A DNA stretch of 64,000 nt from Omphalotus guepiniiformis. Its lineage: Eukaryota > Basidiomycota > Agaricomycetes > Agaricales > Omphalotaceae. The notes below the pieces were generated by a model. The model was not told the origin of the DNA. It ran no database searches and saw only the letters and a list, made by a program, of their open reading frames with translations. The DNA lies in the NCBI GenBank assembly GCA_028554645.1, contig JAQOOI010000019.1, positions 682,001 to 746,000 on the forward strand, in the 5' to 3' direction. A program made the translations under genes and the position numbers. Position 1 is the first letter of the stretch. Each line of letters begins with the position of its first letter. Positions 9,559 to 21,151 of this stretch are shown here, one piece after another.

Positions 9559-10764
9559 ATGGATCAGTTCTACGACCGCGAACAAGCAAGTAAGTGAACA
9601 CACACATTCCGTAAGGCACTCAGATAACATACGAGCGTGGCAGAGGTGGCGTTGACGCAGATTCGAGAGCTGAAAAGCAGTGAGGAAGAGAAAAGAACCC
9701 AGATCGCGACAATGGTGAAGGTGAGCAGCACGATTGCAGGCTAGTGAAGACACAACTCACCCATGACAACAGCAAGCGAATTGGGAGAGCCAGGTTGAAG
9801 TGACCCAATTCCAGGAGCCGAGGTGTTGGAGGATGATGTGGCGGGACGATGGGCCGAACCACGGTGGTGACGAGGAAGTGACCGTTTTCATTGTGGGCGT
9901 GCTACAGAAAAAGGATCTACCGCCGCTGCGGCTGGGACAAGTGTGAGTACGTCGTGTCATAGAACAGAGACAGAACTAACCAGGGATGCAGCACGGGAGG
10001 GAAAGAGCTGAGACACCTCAGGCAATCTATCACAGTCACCGGACTCGGGATTGAAGAATACAACACCGACATCGATAGCGTAGTGGAACTATTCACGTTG
10101 ATGTACCGGCAACTTGAAGAGGAGGCAGTGCTCGAATTGCCGCGACAACCTGGGGACGCCACACTCGAATTCTCAAATAGATACTTCACGTCGCGCCGAG
10201 ATGCGCCAGACGCGGCCCCAGCCGATGTCAACCTGCTCACCGACAAGAACGGCGCAATCGCAAAAGTCAACGAAGAGAACACGCAGTTTGTTCACACGGA
10301 GGACAACAAGGTACTTTACAGGGAGAGTGTGGTGGAGGACGGGAAACGAAGGTGAGAATTTTGAAGCTGAGAAATCACGCATTCACTAACGATTGGCGCT
10401 CAGCACTATTCCAATGAGTCCTCAACGACTCATTGTAGGGGACATAGTTGAAGTGGGATTTTCTATGATTGCGGTGCCGGCGAAGGGGTCCAGCAGCAAG
10501 GTGCTGCTGCTGCTGCGCAGTATCACCCTGCTGAATGGAAGTTTTGCACAGGTAAGTGACGAGGCAGCAGCGACCGAGACGAGAAGCGCTGATTATTCGC
10601 AGCAAGCACTCAAAAATCGAACCATGGCGGGAGCAAACGAGGCAAGGCGGAAGGCGACAGTGAAACGAACTGCTTGTTTCGAAGACGACGATGTACAACA
10701 TGCCCGAAAGAAACTGACAAAACTCAGTCTTAGCGAGGGAAGTGGAGGGTCTTCCGAGTGTTAG
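9559..10764 (+). CDS. Unknown protein of the accessory module (MDQFYDRE type)
   Basis: Six exons splice in frame from the ATG at 9559, context CACCATGG, to TAG at 10762-10764, giving about 310 residues. The second exon is best read with the acceptor before AGGTGGCG near 9648. Visible stretches include VTVFIVGVLQKKDLPPLRLG, a helical Glu-rich region (MYRQLEEEAVLEL), NRYFTSRRDAPD, and a beta-rich core with VGDIVEVGFSMIAVP and KVLLLLRSITLLNG. The C-terminus is basic (AGANEARRKA, HARKKLTKL). I recognise no named domain; DNA binding or structural use is possible but unproven. It is divergent from the gene at 6545-9146 and co-directional with the two genes downstream. Confidence 0.65.
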
Positions 10765-11056
10765 ACAGCATCCGCAGCACGTAAAAAAAATATATTTAAG
10801 TTTTCACAATAGATTACATTGCAGTAGTGTCGTGCATACAAAGAAAACACGCTACATTGAGCTAAGCAACGAGAAAGTCAGACGGTGTTTAGAGAGAAGC
10901 ATGGAAAGTGGCGAGAAGCACAGAACCCTGGGAAAGAAACGAATGCATGGCGAGGAGGTATGATACCTAAATTCGGGAAAGCAGATGTAGGAGGCGGGGA
11001 AGTAAGATAAAAGAAGTGAACGAAAGCAAAGCAGTACCCATCTGAACCACGACAAC

Positions 11057-11704
11057 ATGGACTTGAACGGGATGGTACGAGTTCGCAGAGAGCTGTTGAC
11101 GATCGGTCACGAAAAGGTGGTGGAACAAGCAACGGAGGTACGTGGAAGAATGTAAGCAGCAGACCGAGCTAACGGAGCGCTGGCAGGGAGAAGGAACGAG
11201 CATCAAAAAGGTTTTGTACATGGAACCACACTGGAACTTCGTGTTTGTCGTGCCCCTGCTGATGAAACCCCCCGTCGACGTTGAGGACACATGCACCATG
11301 GTCGAGAGAGCGGTGGGTGAGAACCCGTATACAAAGCTGCCGCTCACGACGACGACAGCTACGAAAACATACACGGCCGGCGACGGAAGCATCAAAACAG
11401 TGATAATGTTCAGCTCGAACGACAGTGGAATAGCGCTACCACCGTGTTATCCAGGGAAATGCGACAGAGATGACTTCACGACGTACTGGGCGGGAGCGAC
11501 AATTGCAGTGGTTTTCAACCACCAACTCGAGGTGGTAGACGCAGAGCAGGAGGAAAAAGACGCTATACGAGAAATCATACGCGAGTGAGTAGCGATGGTA
11601 AAGACATATGGCAGTCGACTCACAGCGAGATAGGATGGCTTGTGGGCACTGGCATCCTCAAAGCAGCAGTGAGGGATATATATTCTGGGAAGTTATATGG
11701 CTGA
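11057..11704 (+). CDS. Unknown protein of the accessory module
   Basis: Three exons (11057-11137, 11187-11584, 11626-11704) encode 185 residues. The start MDLNGMVRVRREL follows an A-rich leader. The core contains VLYMEPHWNFVFVVPLLM, a threonine run (PLTTTTATKT) and YWAGATIAVVFN, ending IGWLVGTGILKAAV. The aromatic and beta pattern suggests a globular domain that I cannot name. It stops 32 bp before the next start, far tighter than host genes here, as expected of element cargo. The last exon is the least certain: a different frame there stays open to 11883. Confidence 0.55.
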
Positions 11705-11736
11705 TCGAATGTATAGTACCGAACCTCGATTCGATA

Positions 11737-12277
11737 ATGGCAGAGATCCTAAGCCCAAAAGAGCGGGCAAGGCGGATTGAGGAAGCAATGAGGGTGCATG
11801 TGCGTGGGCTGAGGAAGGAGGCAGAGGTGAGAGACATTCTTCTGCGGGTACACAAAGGAGCTTACAGCGCAATAGGAAAATGAAAAGCGACTCAACGTTC
11901 TGGTATTCCTTCAAAACCATGCAATGGCATTCCTGATACCGCTGATTGTGAAGAAGGACAATGACATTTGGAAAGCTGTGAAGGAGGCACTCATTCACTC
12001 GGGGCTGGGGCCAGAGAACAGGGAAGACCTACGTACAGAGAACCGGGTGACACTTCCCGTGAACGTGAACTGGTGTGAGCCGCGGTACAATTACAGGTTG
12101 TATAGCTTTGAGTGGGGGCCCTTGGCAGCGTCGATTTGCGAGAGAAGACCGTGTTCCCGAGAGATCCACTGGCGGGTGACGTTTTTCGCAGTCCGCGAAA
12201 GCGAAGCACGCGGACAGTACCCGGCGAGCTGCGACGGGAGGGACGGGCGCAAGCTGTACAAATATTTCAGAGAGTAG
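11737..12277 (+). CDS. Unknown small protein of the accessory module
   Basis: Two exons (11737-11826 and 11876-12277) with a 49-nt intron encode 163 residues. The N-terminus is a charged helix (SPKERARRIEEAMRVHV) running into FLIPLIVKKDNDIWKAV. The second half has NVNWCEPRYNYRLYSFEW, two further cysteines and a basic end (DGRDGRKLYKYF). Unrecognised. It could be a second part of the preceding gene if the stop at 11704 is bypassed by splicing, but separate start and stop signals favour two genes. Confidence 0.5.
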
Positions 12278-12664
12278 GTTGAAACACTTACGACGAGATC
12301 TGCACTAACAGAGAAACAAACAGAGAAGCTTGCCCTCACCGCGTTGTCCAGCGTAACTCACTGCAAGCGACACAATTCACCACTGTGGAGAGCGACAGGG
12401 ACGGTGAAGGAAGTTAGATAGAGTATGAAATAGCTGTATATTCGCAACCTGCTCTCGCCAGCGAGAGAGAACAATGCAATTTCTTGGCCAAATAAGCGAC
12501 AACGTACGTATCGAACAATGGGGCGAGGTGCACAAACATGAGCAACCAGAAAAAGTGGTAGGGTTAGGGGTGAATAACCCTTTTATGGTAGTAATTCGAG
12601 CTCCAAAACCGTCCAAGAACAACGAATCCACTTCGTTAGGATTCGTAATAACTTGTAGCTCAAG
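12278..12664. other. Right edge of accessory module / transporter promoter
   Basis: No supported gene. A 69-codon plus-strand frame and a 135-codon minus-strand frame overlap here without domains. No inverted repeat matching the left side of the module was found by eye. Confidence 0.35.
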
Positions 12665-14743
12665 ATGGCTTCCGGATACGTAACAGAAGCTGGGGACCCT
12701 GAGAAGATCGCGCCCAGCATCAGCGATGAAAGTACGGACAGTAGCTTGAGCGTCGGGTTGCAGATTGCTCGCGAAAGTGAGCACGAGATAAAGTATAGGA
12801 CTTGCTCCTGGCAGAAGGTGAGTGACTGAGTTTTCTCATATGTCTGCGCTTTCTTAATTATTACTTTTCAAGACGGCTACTCTTCTCTTTTCGGAGTACA
12901 TATGTTTAGCCATGCTGTCCTTCCCATGGTGAGTTAAGTTTGCTTGTTGCGTGGAGTACTTACATATCTCTCTGAAAATGAATTGTTTAGGTCATATTCG
13001 GTCCTCGGTCTTGTTCCTGGTATAATTGTTACGCTCGCTGTCGCCGCTACCTGCTTGTATACGTCATTAATTCTCGGTCGGTACTGTATCAAACACCCCG
13101 AGCTACGTGACATATGCGACATTGGTCAAAAACTGTTCGGAGGTTCTCAGTGGGCGTACAATATCACGTCCGTCTTCTTCATTCTGAACAATATCTTCAT
13201 CCAAGGTACGTTCTATAATGTCATGTTTTCTTCGAAGTTCATCATGCTTTAATCTACACAGGGTTGCACGTTCTGGTAGGAGCAAAGCTCCTCAATACGT
13301 TGTCGAATTCTGCCGAATGCACCATGATCTTCGAGGTGGGCGTAGCGCCTTGTATCTGTCAATTCATCACAGTACTCAAGCTCACTTAGGTGGTCGCCGC
13401 AATCATTTGTTTCTTCGTGTCTTTACCAAGGACGTTGAATCAGATGTCCAGTCTGGGAACCTTCAGTGCGGTGACTATGGGAATAGCTGTATTGCTCTCA
13501 ATCATCTTTTCTGGTGTTCAAAGCCATCCCTTTGGATATATAGCTGGTCAAGAACCACTCGTCACTGCATTTCCGGTGAAGGGAACGTCCTATGTGGCTG
13601 GTACGTATCATTTCATTTCGTTGAAATCATCACTCATTCGATATCTTCAGGAATGTCTGCATTCCTGAACATCACGTACACTTTCGTTGGTCAGGCGGTG
13701 ATACCCTCGGTAGGATCACCCTCGGTTAAATTGCAATTTCATTGTTAAGATGTGATCTCTAGTTCATAGCCGAGATGAAGAACCCAAAAGACTTCCCCAA
13801 AGGTACTCAACCCATTCTTGTTTATTCTTTCTTTTAGCTGACTGCTCTTCAGCTATTTGGGCGGTTACAATCGCAGAGATAGTCACATATACGTTGTGCG
13901 GCGGACTGATTTATCACTATGTTGGTAAGTATTGAAAAACTCTACCCTACAGTTGTTGTTGAAGCATTGTACTACATCCAGGAAACCAATACATGACTGC
14001 GCCCGCATTCGGCTCTCTGCAGCCAACCTTCAAGAAGATTGCGTTCTCTTTCGCAATACCGACAATTGTCTATTTGGGATCACTGTACTCGGTCAGTTCC
14101 TTCCAAAACGTCCTCTCTAATCTTAAGTAGCTAATCCCAAAGCACAATGGTAGTCTATCATCGCGCGCTTCATCTTCTTCAGGATCTTTACTAACTCCCG
14201 TCATCGCCATTCGCATACCGTGATCGGCTGGTCAACCTGGGCTGGAATCATAGCTGTGACATGGGTTATCGCGTTCATAATTGCCTGTGCGATCCCTTTC
14301 TTCTCCGACATGCTCAGCTTGATGAGCTCCTTATTTGGTGAGATCGACTGTGAAGCTCTTTCTATGATACGAAGGCTCATTGGTGATATTCTCCTTTCAT
14401 AGATGGATGGTTCGGGTAAATTCGTAGCACAACTGACATGTTGATCTAACTGACAGCTTTCTTAGATTCATTTTCTGGGGAATGGCCTATCTGTCGTTGT
14501 ATCCCGGAAGAGAGAAGTGGAATGGGCCCGTCCGAACGATAGAAACGTTGATAAACTACTTCTTTATAGTCTTGGGACTCTACATTCTGGTCGCTGGAAC
14601 ATATGTAAGTTTTTCGTTTTTTTTGTCACGCACTCTACAAATTCACGATTCATCGCTTTTAGACATCGATACAGTCTATCGTAGACTCTTACAATGCGCA
14701 GGCAGTCGGCTCGGCATTCACCTGTACTAGCAATGCTTTATAG
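12665..14743 (+). CDS. AAAP-family amino acid transporter (Aa_trans)
   Basis: The coding exons begin MASGYVTEAGD at 12665 and end CTSNAL at 14743, interrupted by about ten short introns. The protein, roughly 470 residues, has a soluble acidic N-terminus of about 45 residues, then around eleven hydrophobic segments. Recognisable parts are SEYICLAMLSFPW, VLGLVPGIIVTL, YNITSVFFILNNIFIQG, FLNITYTFVGQAVIP followed by FIAEMKNPKDFPKA, and LYILVAGTY near the end. The QAV-P...AEM-NP-DFPKA pattern is typical of the fungal neutral amino acid permeases (mtr-like) of the amino acid/auxin permease family. It should move neutral or aromatic amino acids with protons across the plasma or vacuolar membrane. 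The frame is intact. Confidence 0.8.
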
Positions 14744-15285
14744 TCTGCTTCCTGTATTCACGCATGCATCCTATACCTTACGAATAATGATGTCATGTCA
14801 ACGACGGTTTCGTTGGGTATCAGTGACGGGATTTCTCTTCAAAAAGGTGCAATTTCTGCCAAGGAGCGGTGTGGCAGACCCAGTGCCTCAGGCTCGAGTC
14901 TGCGGGCCTCCTTTCAATGCCTCGCCCGACGCCGACGTAAGTTTCTCGAGGGTCCGGGTCGTCCCAGAGCGTTCTTGCGACGTGTAAGCGCGGTCAATTG
15001 AACCTGAGGTCTGAAGTCCCGAGTTGCTCCAATAGCCGATGGAAGGTTCGAGGCAGAGGCCTAGAGAATTGCTTAGGGGTAAACAGACTCCAGGGTAGTA
15101 CTCATGCATGACTTGCAGCAGTGTATGAGACCATCATAGATGCGTACAACTCGAAAGTTAACTTACGAGGCTGTTTTCGGTCCCTCAGCTCACGAAGTTA
15201 GACCTAATAAATATTCATAGAATGATAATTGTACAATCTTATTATATCACATACGCAAAACTGCAGCTGTCGAGTTAACAGATAA
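14744..15285. other. Convergent intergenic region
   Basis: Lies between the transporter 3' end and the TauD-like gene 3' end. It must contain both transcript ends; no gene or repeat seen. Confidence 0.5.
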
Positions 15286-16911
15286 TTAGTAGGCTAGCTT
15301 GAGACCTAAGGCTTCCCTCCTAGACTTCGATTTAGGATCGAGGAAAGGTTTCTCCCCGATACTGACTACACGGTTTCCTTGACGAGCGCCGATGTAGTCA
15401 TGGCTGATCAAGTAGGTGCATGTAAGTTAAGATGCTAACAGTAACTTTGCTCAAAACTCACGTAGCGGTGTGGTAGGTGACACGATTATCCCAGATAGCA
15501 ATGTCGTTCTTCTTCCATTTGTACCTCACCTGAAATTCTCGCATATGTTCATCATTCTGAAAGACATGCAGTTGCTCAGAGTGCTCACCTGAAGGTCATG
15601 ATTGTCGGCGATGTGCCGGAAGAGGTAATCGAGGACGTTGTCCGATTCATCGGGGCCTAATTCTAGAATACGCCGTGTGAATCTATCAAGATATAGTTAG
15701 CTTTGAAGTTTGAGACTAGTCTAGTCTTAACAGATAAACATACGCTTTGTTGATAAATAGCGTTTTGAATCCAGTAACTGGATTGGTTCGAATCACAGGG
15801 CTAACGCGAATGCTCGAGTTGTTGTTTAAGATGAGCAATCTTACCACTTACTGTACTGCGCTAAGGTTTGTTCCTGTGTTTTCTGGTGAGCCCCTCGGAT
15901 CATTGATCTTGAGGCCATTATCCTCGGCATACTAGAACGTGATATTTTTAGCGTACATCAGGGAGTCGCACTGCTCAACAAACCTTGATAAAGTACGGGG
16001 CATCATGGAGAGCGGTCAAACCTTCAAGGAACTTTTGGTACGCCGGGGACAACCTGTCATATGCCTCATATCCACTATGATTCAGATATCAATACTCAAA
16101 TGCGAAGAGTTGTACAGAATCCACTTGCCTGGCCCACTAGTAGTACCGCGGACAGACAATATAAGAAATCATTGGCAGATGACCTGTGCGAGATAGCGGC
16201 TTACTAGGGTGTCACCTCCCGCTATGCCGAAACTCGGAGCCAATGCATGCTGAGCTTGTGATAAGAACTAATTGCTTACTCGGAGGAAGGGTGTGAATTT
16301 TGAGAATCTGCAGGATTGTTCCAGTAAGTACAATACACTACACGATAAGAGAAAGGACGTGCGGCGTAATCTGAGGGCACAGGCTCAAAAGTGATATCGG
16401 CATGCCATCCTTCGCCTAGAGAGTGGCCTTGATCGATGATACATTTCAAGGATACAGAATATCGTCTTACTTGCGCGCCTGTTCTCGGAAACTCCAGCCC
16501 GAGCAATACCACTTGAATTAAAAAAAATTAGTAATTGAAGTTCAAAGATACGCCGGAAGGGACTTACCCCTTAGAAGAGATCACAGAGACATCCGCCCCA
16601 AGTTCAGGTGTTTCCTCAGAGACGGGATGCCTGTGCAAAGTCGAACTCGCAGGTTTCCCGGAGAGTTGACCTAACCGTTGACCTAGCTCCAGCTGTTCAT
16701 CGATTGTAAGATCTTGCTCGGAAAAGAATACGACGCCGCGATGAGCGACGAGGGTGGCCAAGTCCCTGATAAGTTCGTCCGAGTTCCCTGCTTTGAGCAG
16801 CTTCGAAAGTTGCACCGACTTGTCAGGGAATCGCGTTCCGATGCTCGGTGTTTCGTCGTAGGATTCAAACGAGCCAAGAGAGCCGAGGACGTTGGGAGGT
16901 GCAGCGACCAT
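15286..16911 (-). CDS. TauD/TfdA-type 2-oxoglutarate dioxygenase
   Basis: Start MVAAPPNV at 16911; the stop after GLKLAY is at 15286. Motifs in order: an N-terminal [13 protein letters not shown] section, [15 protein letters not shown], the iron site [20 protein letters not shown]-like [50 protein letters not shown] with the distal His, and [11 protein letters not shown] with the 2OG-binding Arg. All catalytic residues are therefore present. In fungi this family releases sulfite from taurine and other sulfonates or oxidises related acids; the substrate is not evident. The match to the family motif requires an 8-nt exon, TGGGCCAG at 16129-16136, followed by a GC-AG intron. The gene is convergent with the amino acid transporter. 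Confidence 0.85.
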
Positions 16912-19900
16912 GATTGAGAAGATACGGAGTAGAACGAAGTAAATTGACAAGGAAAATCGTCTTATTGCTATGTTTTATAAGTCACCATAGGTCACCATTT
17001 GGTTTCTAACACTCCAATCAGATGCCGCGAGAAGCACGCAATATTCGAGCCAGCGTTCGTTTTCCGTGCTAGCCTGGGCCACGTGAAACGGCGCGTCTAT
17101 GACCGTTTTCCCCTCAGAAATCCCTCTATCGAGTAAAAAGCCTTTTTGTTAGAGTTTGGGTAAAGCATTCGATGTTCGTGTTGGAGGTTTGGGTTCAAGG
17201 GGACCAGGAAAATCCAGGGCGCTAGGGCCTTGTTTGTCGAAAGAATTCAGTGTAAACAGCTGGCAAATAGAGCACGCAAAAGTCTCTAGGCCGAACTCGG
17301 CGCTCTCGGCTTCCTCGCCTTTTTAACCCGCGTGTCCAGCTGGCAGCACCCCGCCAGCACCTGAAGGCCTGAACGTTTGAACCTTCGCATATGGATTAAC
17401 ACTGATACCTGATACTATTTGATCCTCAAATTCAAAGCTTGACGCTTTGTCTTCACCTGAAACCTCGTTAACTGGCTAGAACATCTATCACGCAAACACA
17501 AGCCCTTACATGTTACATACCATCAATCCAATACCTCCCAAATTGGAGTCCCAATACCAAAATAAAGGCAAAGAGGCGCTCAATCTCACTTCCGTGTCTT
17601 GCCAATTCTTCGCGTACCAAGGGAGTCTGGTCCGTAAATTCAAGGCCATAACCAAATAGAATTTGCAATAATCCGACAACGGAGAGTCCAGACACCTCAA
17701 ACATCGGGGTCGGTTGGTGAAACTGAACAGCCTGAGACAGCCTGAGGCTTTCAGCGCATCCCCAGGCATGCCCGTTCGTTTGAGTCACAATGGCGCGGTT
17801 TTTGACATAAATCTAGCATAGATCTATACATCGACTGTAAGTACAAGGGAAATAAGGTAAATACTGTAAATCTCAATCAGACGCTGATGAGGTATTGCCC
17901 TGAGCGGCGAACTAACTCACTATGTATGTAGGGGAGTGCAGGGGCCGGGTTGGTACAGGTCTGCGGTTTGGAAGTGAAATGGCGAAGCGTGCGCGCTCAA
18001 TACAACTACACAGTTGGCAGGCGATGCCGTTTTGGGCGCATATACACACGGGACTTTGTCTGTTGTCTCCGTCGTGAGCTACACTGGCAAAGCGGCGAAC
18101 ATCCCGTCAACTGGTTGAAAATTAGTTCAAAGGACGGTAGATGAGATATGGTGGAGGCGATGCGAACCTTTGTATTCAGATTTAGCAGACTCTGTCGGCG
18201 AGCTGTTATACACATTCTGCAGGACTGCGAGTTTACTTAGTACTTACAGCCGCCGAGTTCAAGGAAGTCGTATCAAAATCAGGCCACCGCATTATGGCTA
18301 TGTCATGAGTCATTCCAGGTCATTCCTGTTGCTTTGAGCATACGGGAAGCAGGGAAGGGCACGCGGTAGAGTTACGGCGCAGTTGTGAGCTTGTTTTGGA
18401 AGTACCGATGCTATATTGTGCTATCAGAAGCAGTGACTGGATGCAGGTGAATTTCGAAGACGATGTAAAGTAAGGCCCATTGCGATGTAGCTTGAAAGAC
18501 ACGATGGAAGAGCATGTTGAAGAAGAGCTATGATCAAGCGGTTATATGCGAGTGATACCGAGGATGGCATGTTACGACTTGGGATTGTCATCACAAAAAC
18601 GGAGAGGTTTTCGTCATTGTCAGAAAATGACTGGTGCTAAAACTTGCCATAAGCAAGTAGGACTTGCATCGTAACTTGCCAATGTTACCATAAGATGCTC
18701 TGTGCGGAGATTAAGAGGCTAAAATCGCCTGCGACAAGAAGATCGGCGCACGATGGACTTCGAAGAACGCAAACACCGTGGCCAAAATAAGCAAGTAAAA
18801 CTGGCTTTTGACGGGGGTCCAGATGCGATAATGAAGTACAGCGCGGTAAAAAGGAGGATATTAATGTGAAAATGTGACAAGAGAAGGGTGTCGTTCAATC
18901 CCAGTCGATTATTTTCCGTCCTCCACTGGTGTGGCAAGTCCCCATCGAGGGTCGGGTGAGTTTGCGCACTCGATAGCCGGTCACCGATAGACGACGCCGA
19001 TGCAAAGTGATTCGATAAGTTGTAGAAGCATGTCCTTGTTACTCCATGAAGCTGGTGGTAGTGGCATCATCCCAATTCCCGATGCCAAACGCCCGACTTG
19101 TTCTCGATTTATTCGATGAAGACCGGGTGATTCAAAAAATCCGACGTCTGAAGATATGGTCCGGCCCTAAGTTAATCTGGCTCGACTTGACGTTTAGCTG
19201 TCCTCAAGACAACGCTGATGTTACGCATGGATCGAGTTGGAAGAAGTCACGACTGAGATACGGAGCCATATACTTACTATAGTCCGGGCTAGGATCGCCT
19301 CAGAGAGTTTGCCTTCCAAGAACATATATCGTATCAGGAGTGCGTTTGAGTTCGCGTATCTCGCTCGTAGATATTACAGCTCAGGAAGGGTCTGAGTCCT
19401 GACCAGGGGGAAGGGGGGTGCAAAGAATTTCCAGGGCGTGGACGTTGGATGCTATCAGAAGCCTCGTTCGGAGAAGCCCGAACGTATTGTAAATGTACAG
19501 CGCTGAGTCTCCGAGCAGCTGCATCCCTTCAATCGAGGAGATTGAAAGGTAAATGTCCGGTGTGTGTGAGTAATATAGTCATCGTCCGAACCGCAACAGT
19601 GAAAAAAGGTCAATGCACCTACCCACAGAGACTGCGTCACATCCTGCCGACGACCCTTCGAGAATTGTCAAGCCTGACAGTGATTTTGACTTTATAATAC
19701 GTCGCGACTCGGAGTGGTATCCCGTCCCAGATAATGTTCATTACACATACTTGACCGATGTGTAGTACCTTCCGGGCGCCGCTGCCTGTTTGAGTTGAGA
19801 TTCAGTAGAGGAAGATGGTAGATATGTAAGGAGCTCTCGACCCTCAATGTTGCAAAAAAAGATGGTAAACACATCAATGAAGGCACACCTAAGTTTATTT

Positions 19901-21151
19901 TTTGTCTTGTACGATCTGTTCGGTAAGTGATTGATCAGTTTTGCGGCCGTGGGGGGCTGGATGACTTGATCTGTTTGATGAAATTATAACTCGCTGTCCA
20001 GTAAGTTTGCTGATCCAGCCTTGAATTCGAGATTCGAGCTTACATGAAGGCAAATGCGGTATGAAGATGAAAAAAGCGTCTCTGACACCGAGTGGTCAAA
20101 GCGCAAGAAATGTTCGCGGGTGTGATGTCATAGATAATTGATACCCGGCTATTTGCCGCCGGTCCGCAGCGTTGAAAAAGTGCATGAAATTCGTCTGTTT
20201 CAGTGATACATACCAGTACATACCTCTTCCAGATGGCAGAAAGTCTGGTCGACCTCTCCACGTGGATGATCTTGTTTAGATATGCGGTGCAGCAGGCCAC
20301 GCTCTTTCTATGTTTAGGGATACAGTTGATGCAGGCTCCTTGTCCGCAGAAGGCCTCTTTAAGCGGGAAATATAATGATTTAGGTCAGTGAAATATGAAT
20401 CGGAATTGAAGAGATACTTCTTGTGATTACCGCCCATTCGATGAAGCCCTCTGTTCCGGGAGTTTCCAGTTTACCGTGTACTTGTAACAAACGCTCGGGA
20501 TTCGGCGCTTTTGGGTAAAAATTATCTCGAACGTTCGATTTGGCGAAGAATTCCATCGGAAATAAGGTGCCAACAAGATGGGCGTTCCTCGCCAGCGTTG
20601 TTGGCCTCCTTGTGAGGTTTACTCGTGTAGTCAGGTTTCAAATATTCGTGTCAGTGGGTATTGGCGAGGATACGAGAAAGGCATGCCTTGTAGTCGATCC
20701 TGGGATAAGATTAAATTGAAATCACGATGATGATTGAAGGTCCGTGATGGATGGAAGACTTCAATTTTGTACGTATTGAAGACATTGCTGCAAATTCACA
20801 ATAATAGCAGTTTGGAAATTGCAGTGATCGTATAAAAATGAATAGGTGGAAGTAGAAGAATTTGTCATAAAAGAGCAAAGCTAGGAGCTATTTGAACGTG
20901 GACTGGTAAGTCCTGCAACTTTGATTTCTACTTCCATCCGGGGTTCAGCAAGTCCCGAGTGAACACAGGCCAGAAAGAGAAACGCATATACCAGCTATTT
21001 CATCCTCAGTAGCCAAAGCTTTAGCAACGTTTCTGCAGAAGCAAAGGTTTCCGGCCAAGGAATTTGCAGCTGCAGTGCGAGGTGAGAACCGTGTTCATTT
21101 AAAGAAGAAATGTGTCGGACAAGTAAACTTTTTTGTTTCTTTTAACAGACG
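16912..21151. other. 4.2 kb gene-poor region
   Basis: No gene that I can support. Overlapping minus-strand frames at 17506-17788 (about 90 codons) have hydrophobic stretches and might be a gene remnant; one opens only from GTG. Around 19450-19690 two pieces could splice but give no recognisable protein. The right end is the 5' region of the zinc-cluster regulator, with a likely 5' UTR intron at 21082-21148 (GTGAGA...TTTTAACAG) ending three bases before the start codon. A long upstream region is common for developmental regulators; that link is inferred. Confidence 0.4.

Noticed and set aside
12559..12570. Telomere-like TAGGGTTAGGGG
   Set aside because: Under two repeats, single occurrence, normal genes on both sides; chance is likely.
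17506..17788. 91-codon minus-strand protein
   Set aside because: Begins with GTG, overlaps an equally long frame and has no splice partner or domain.
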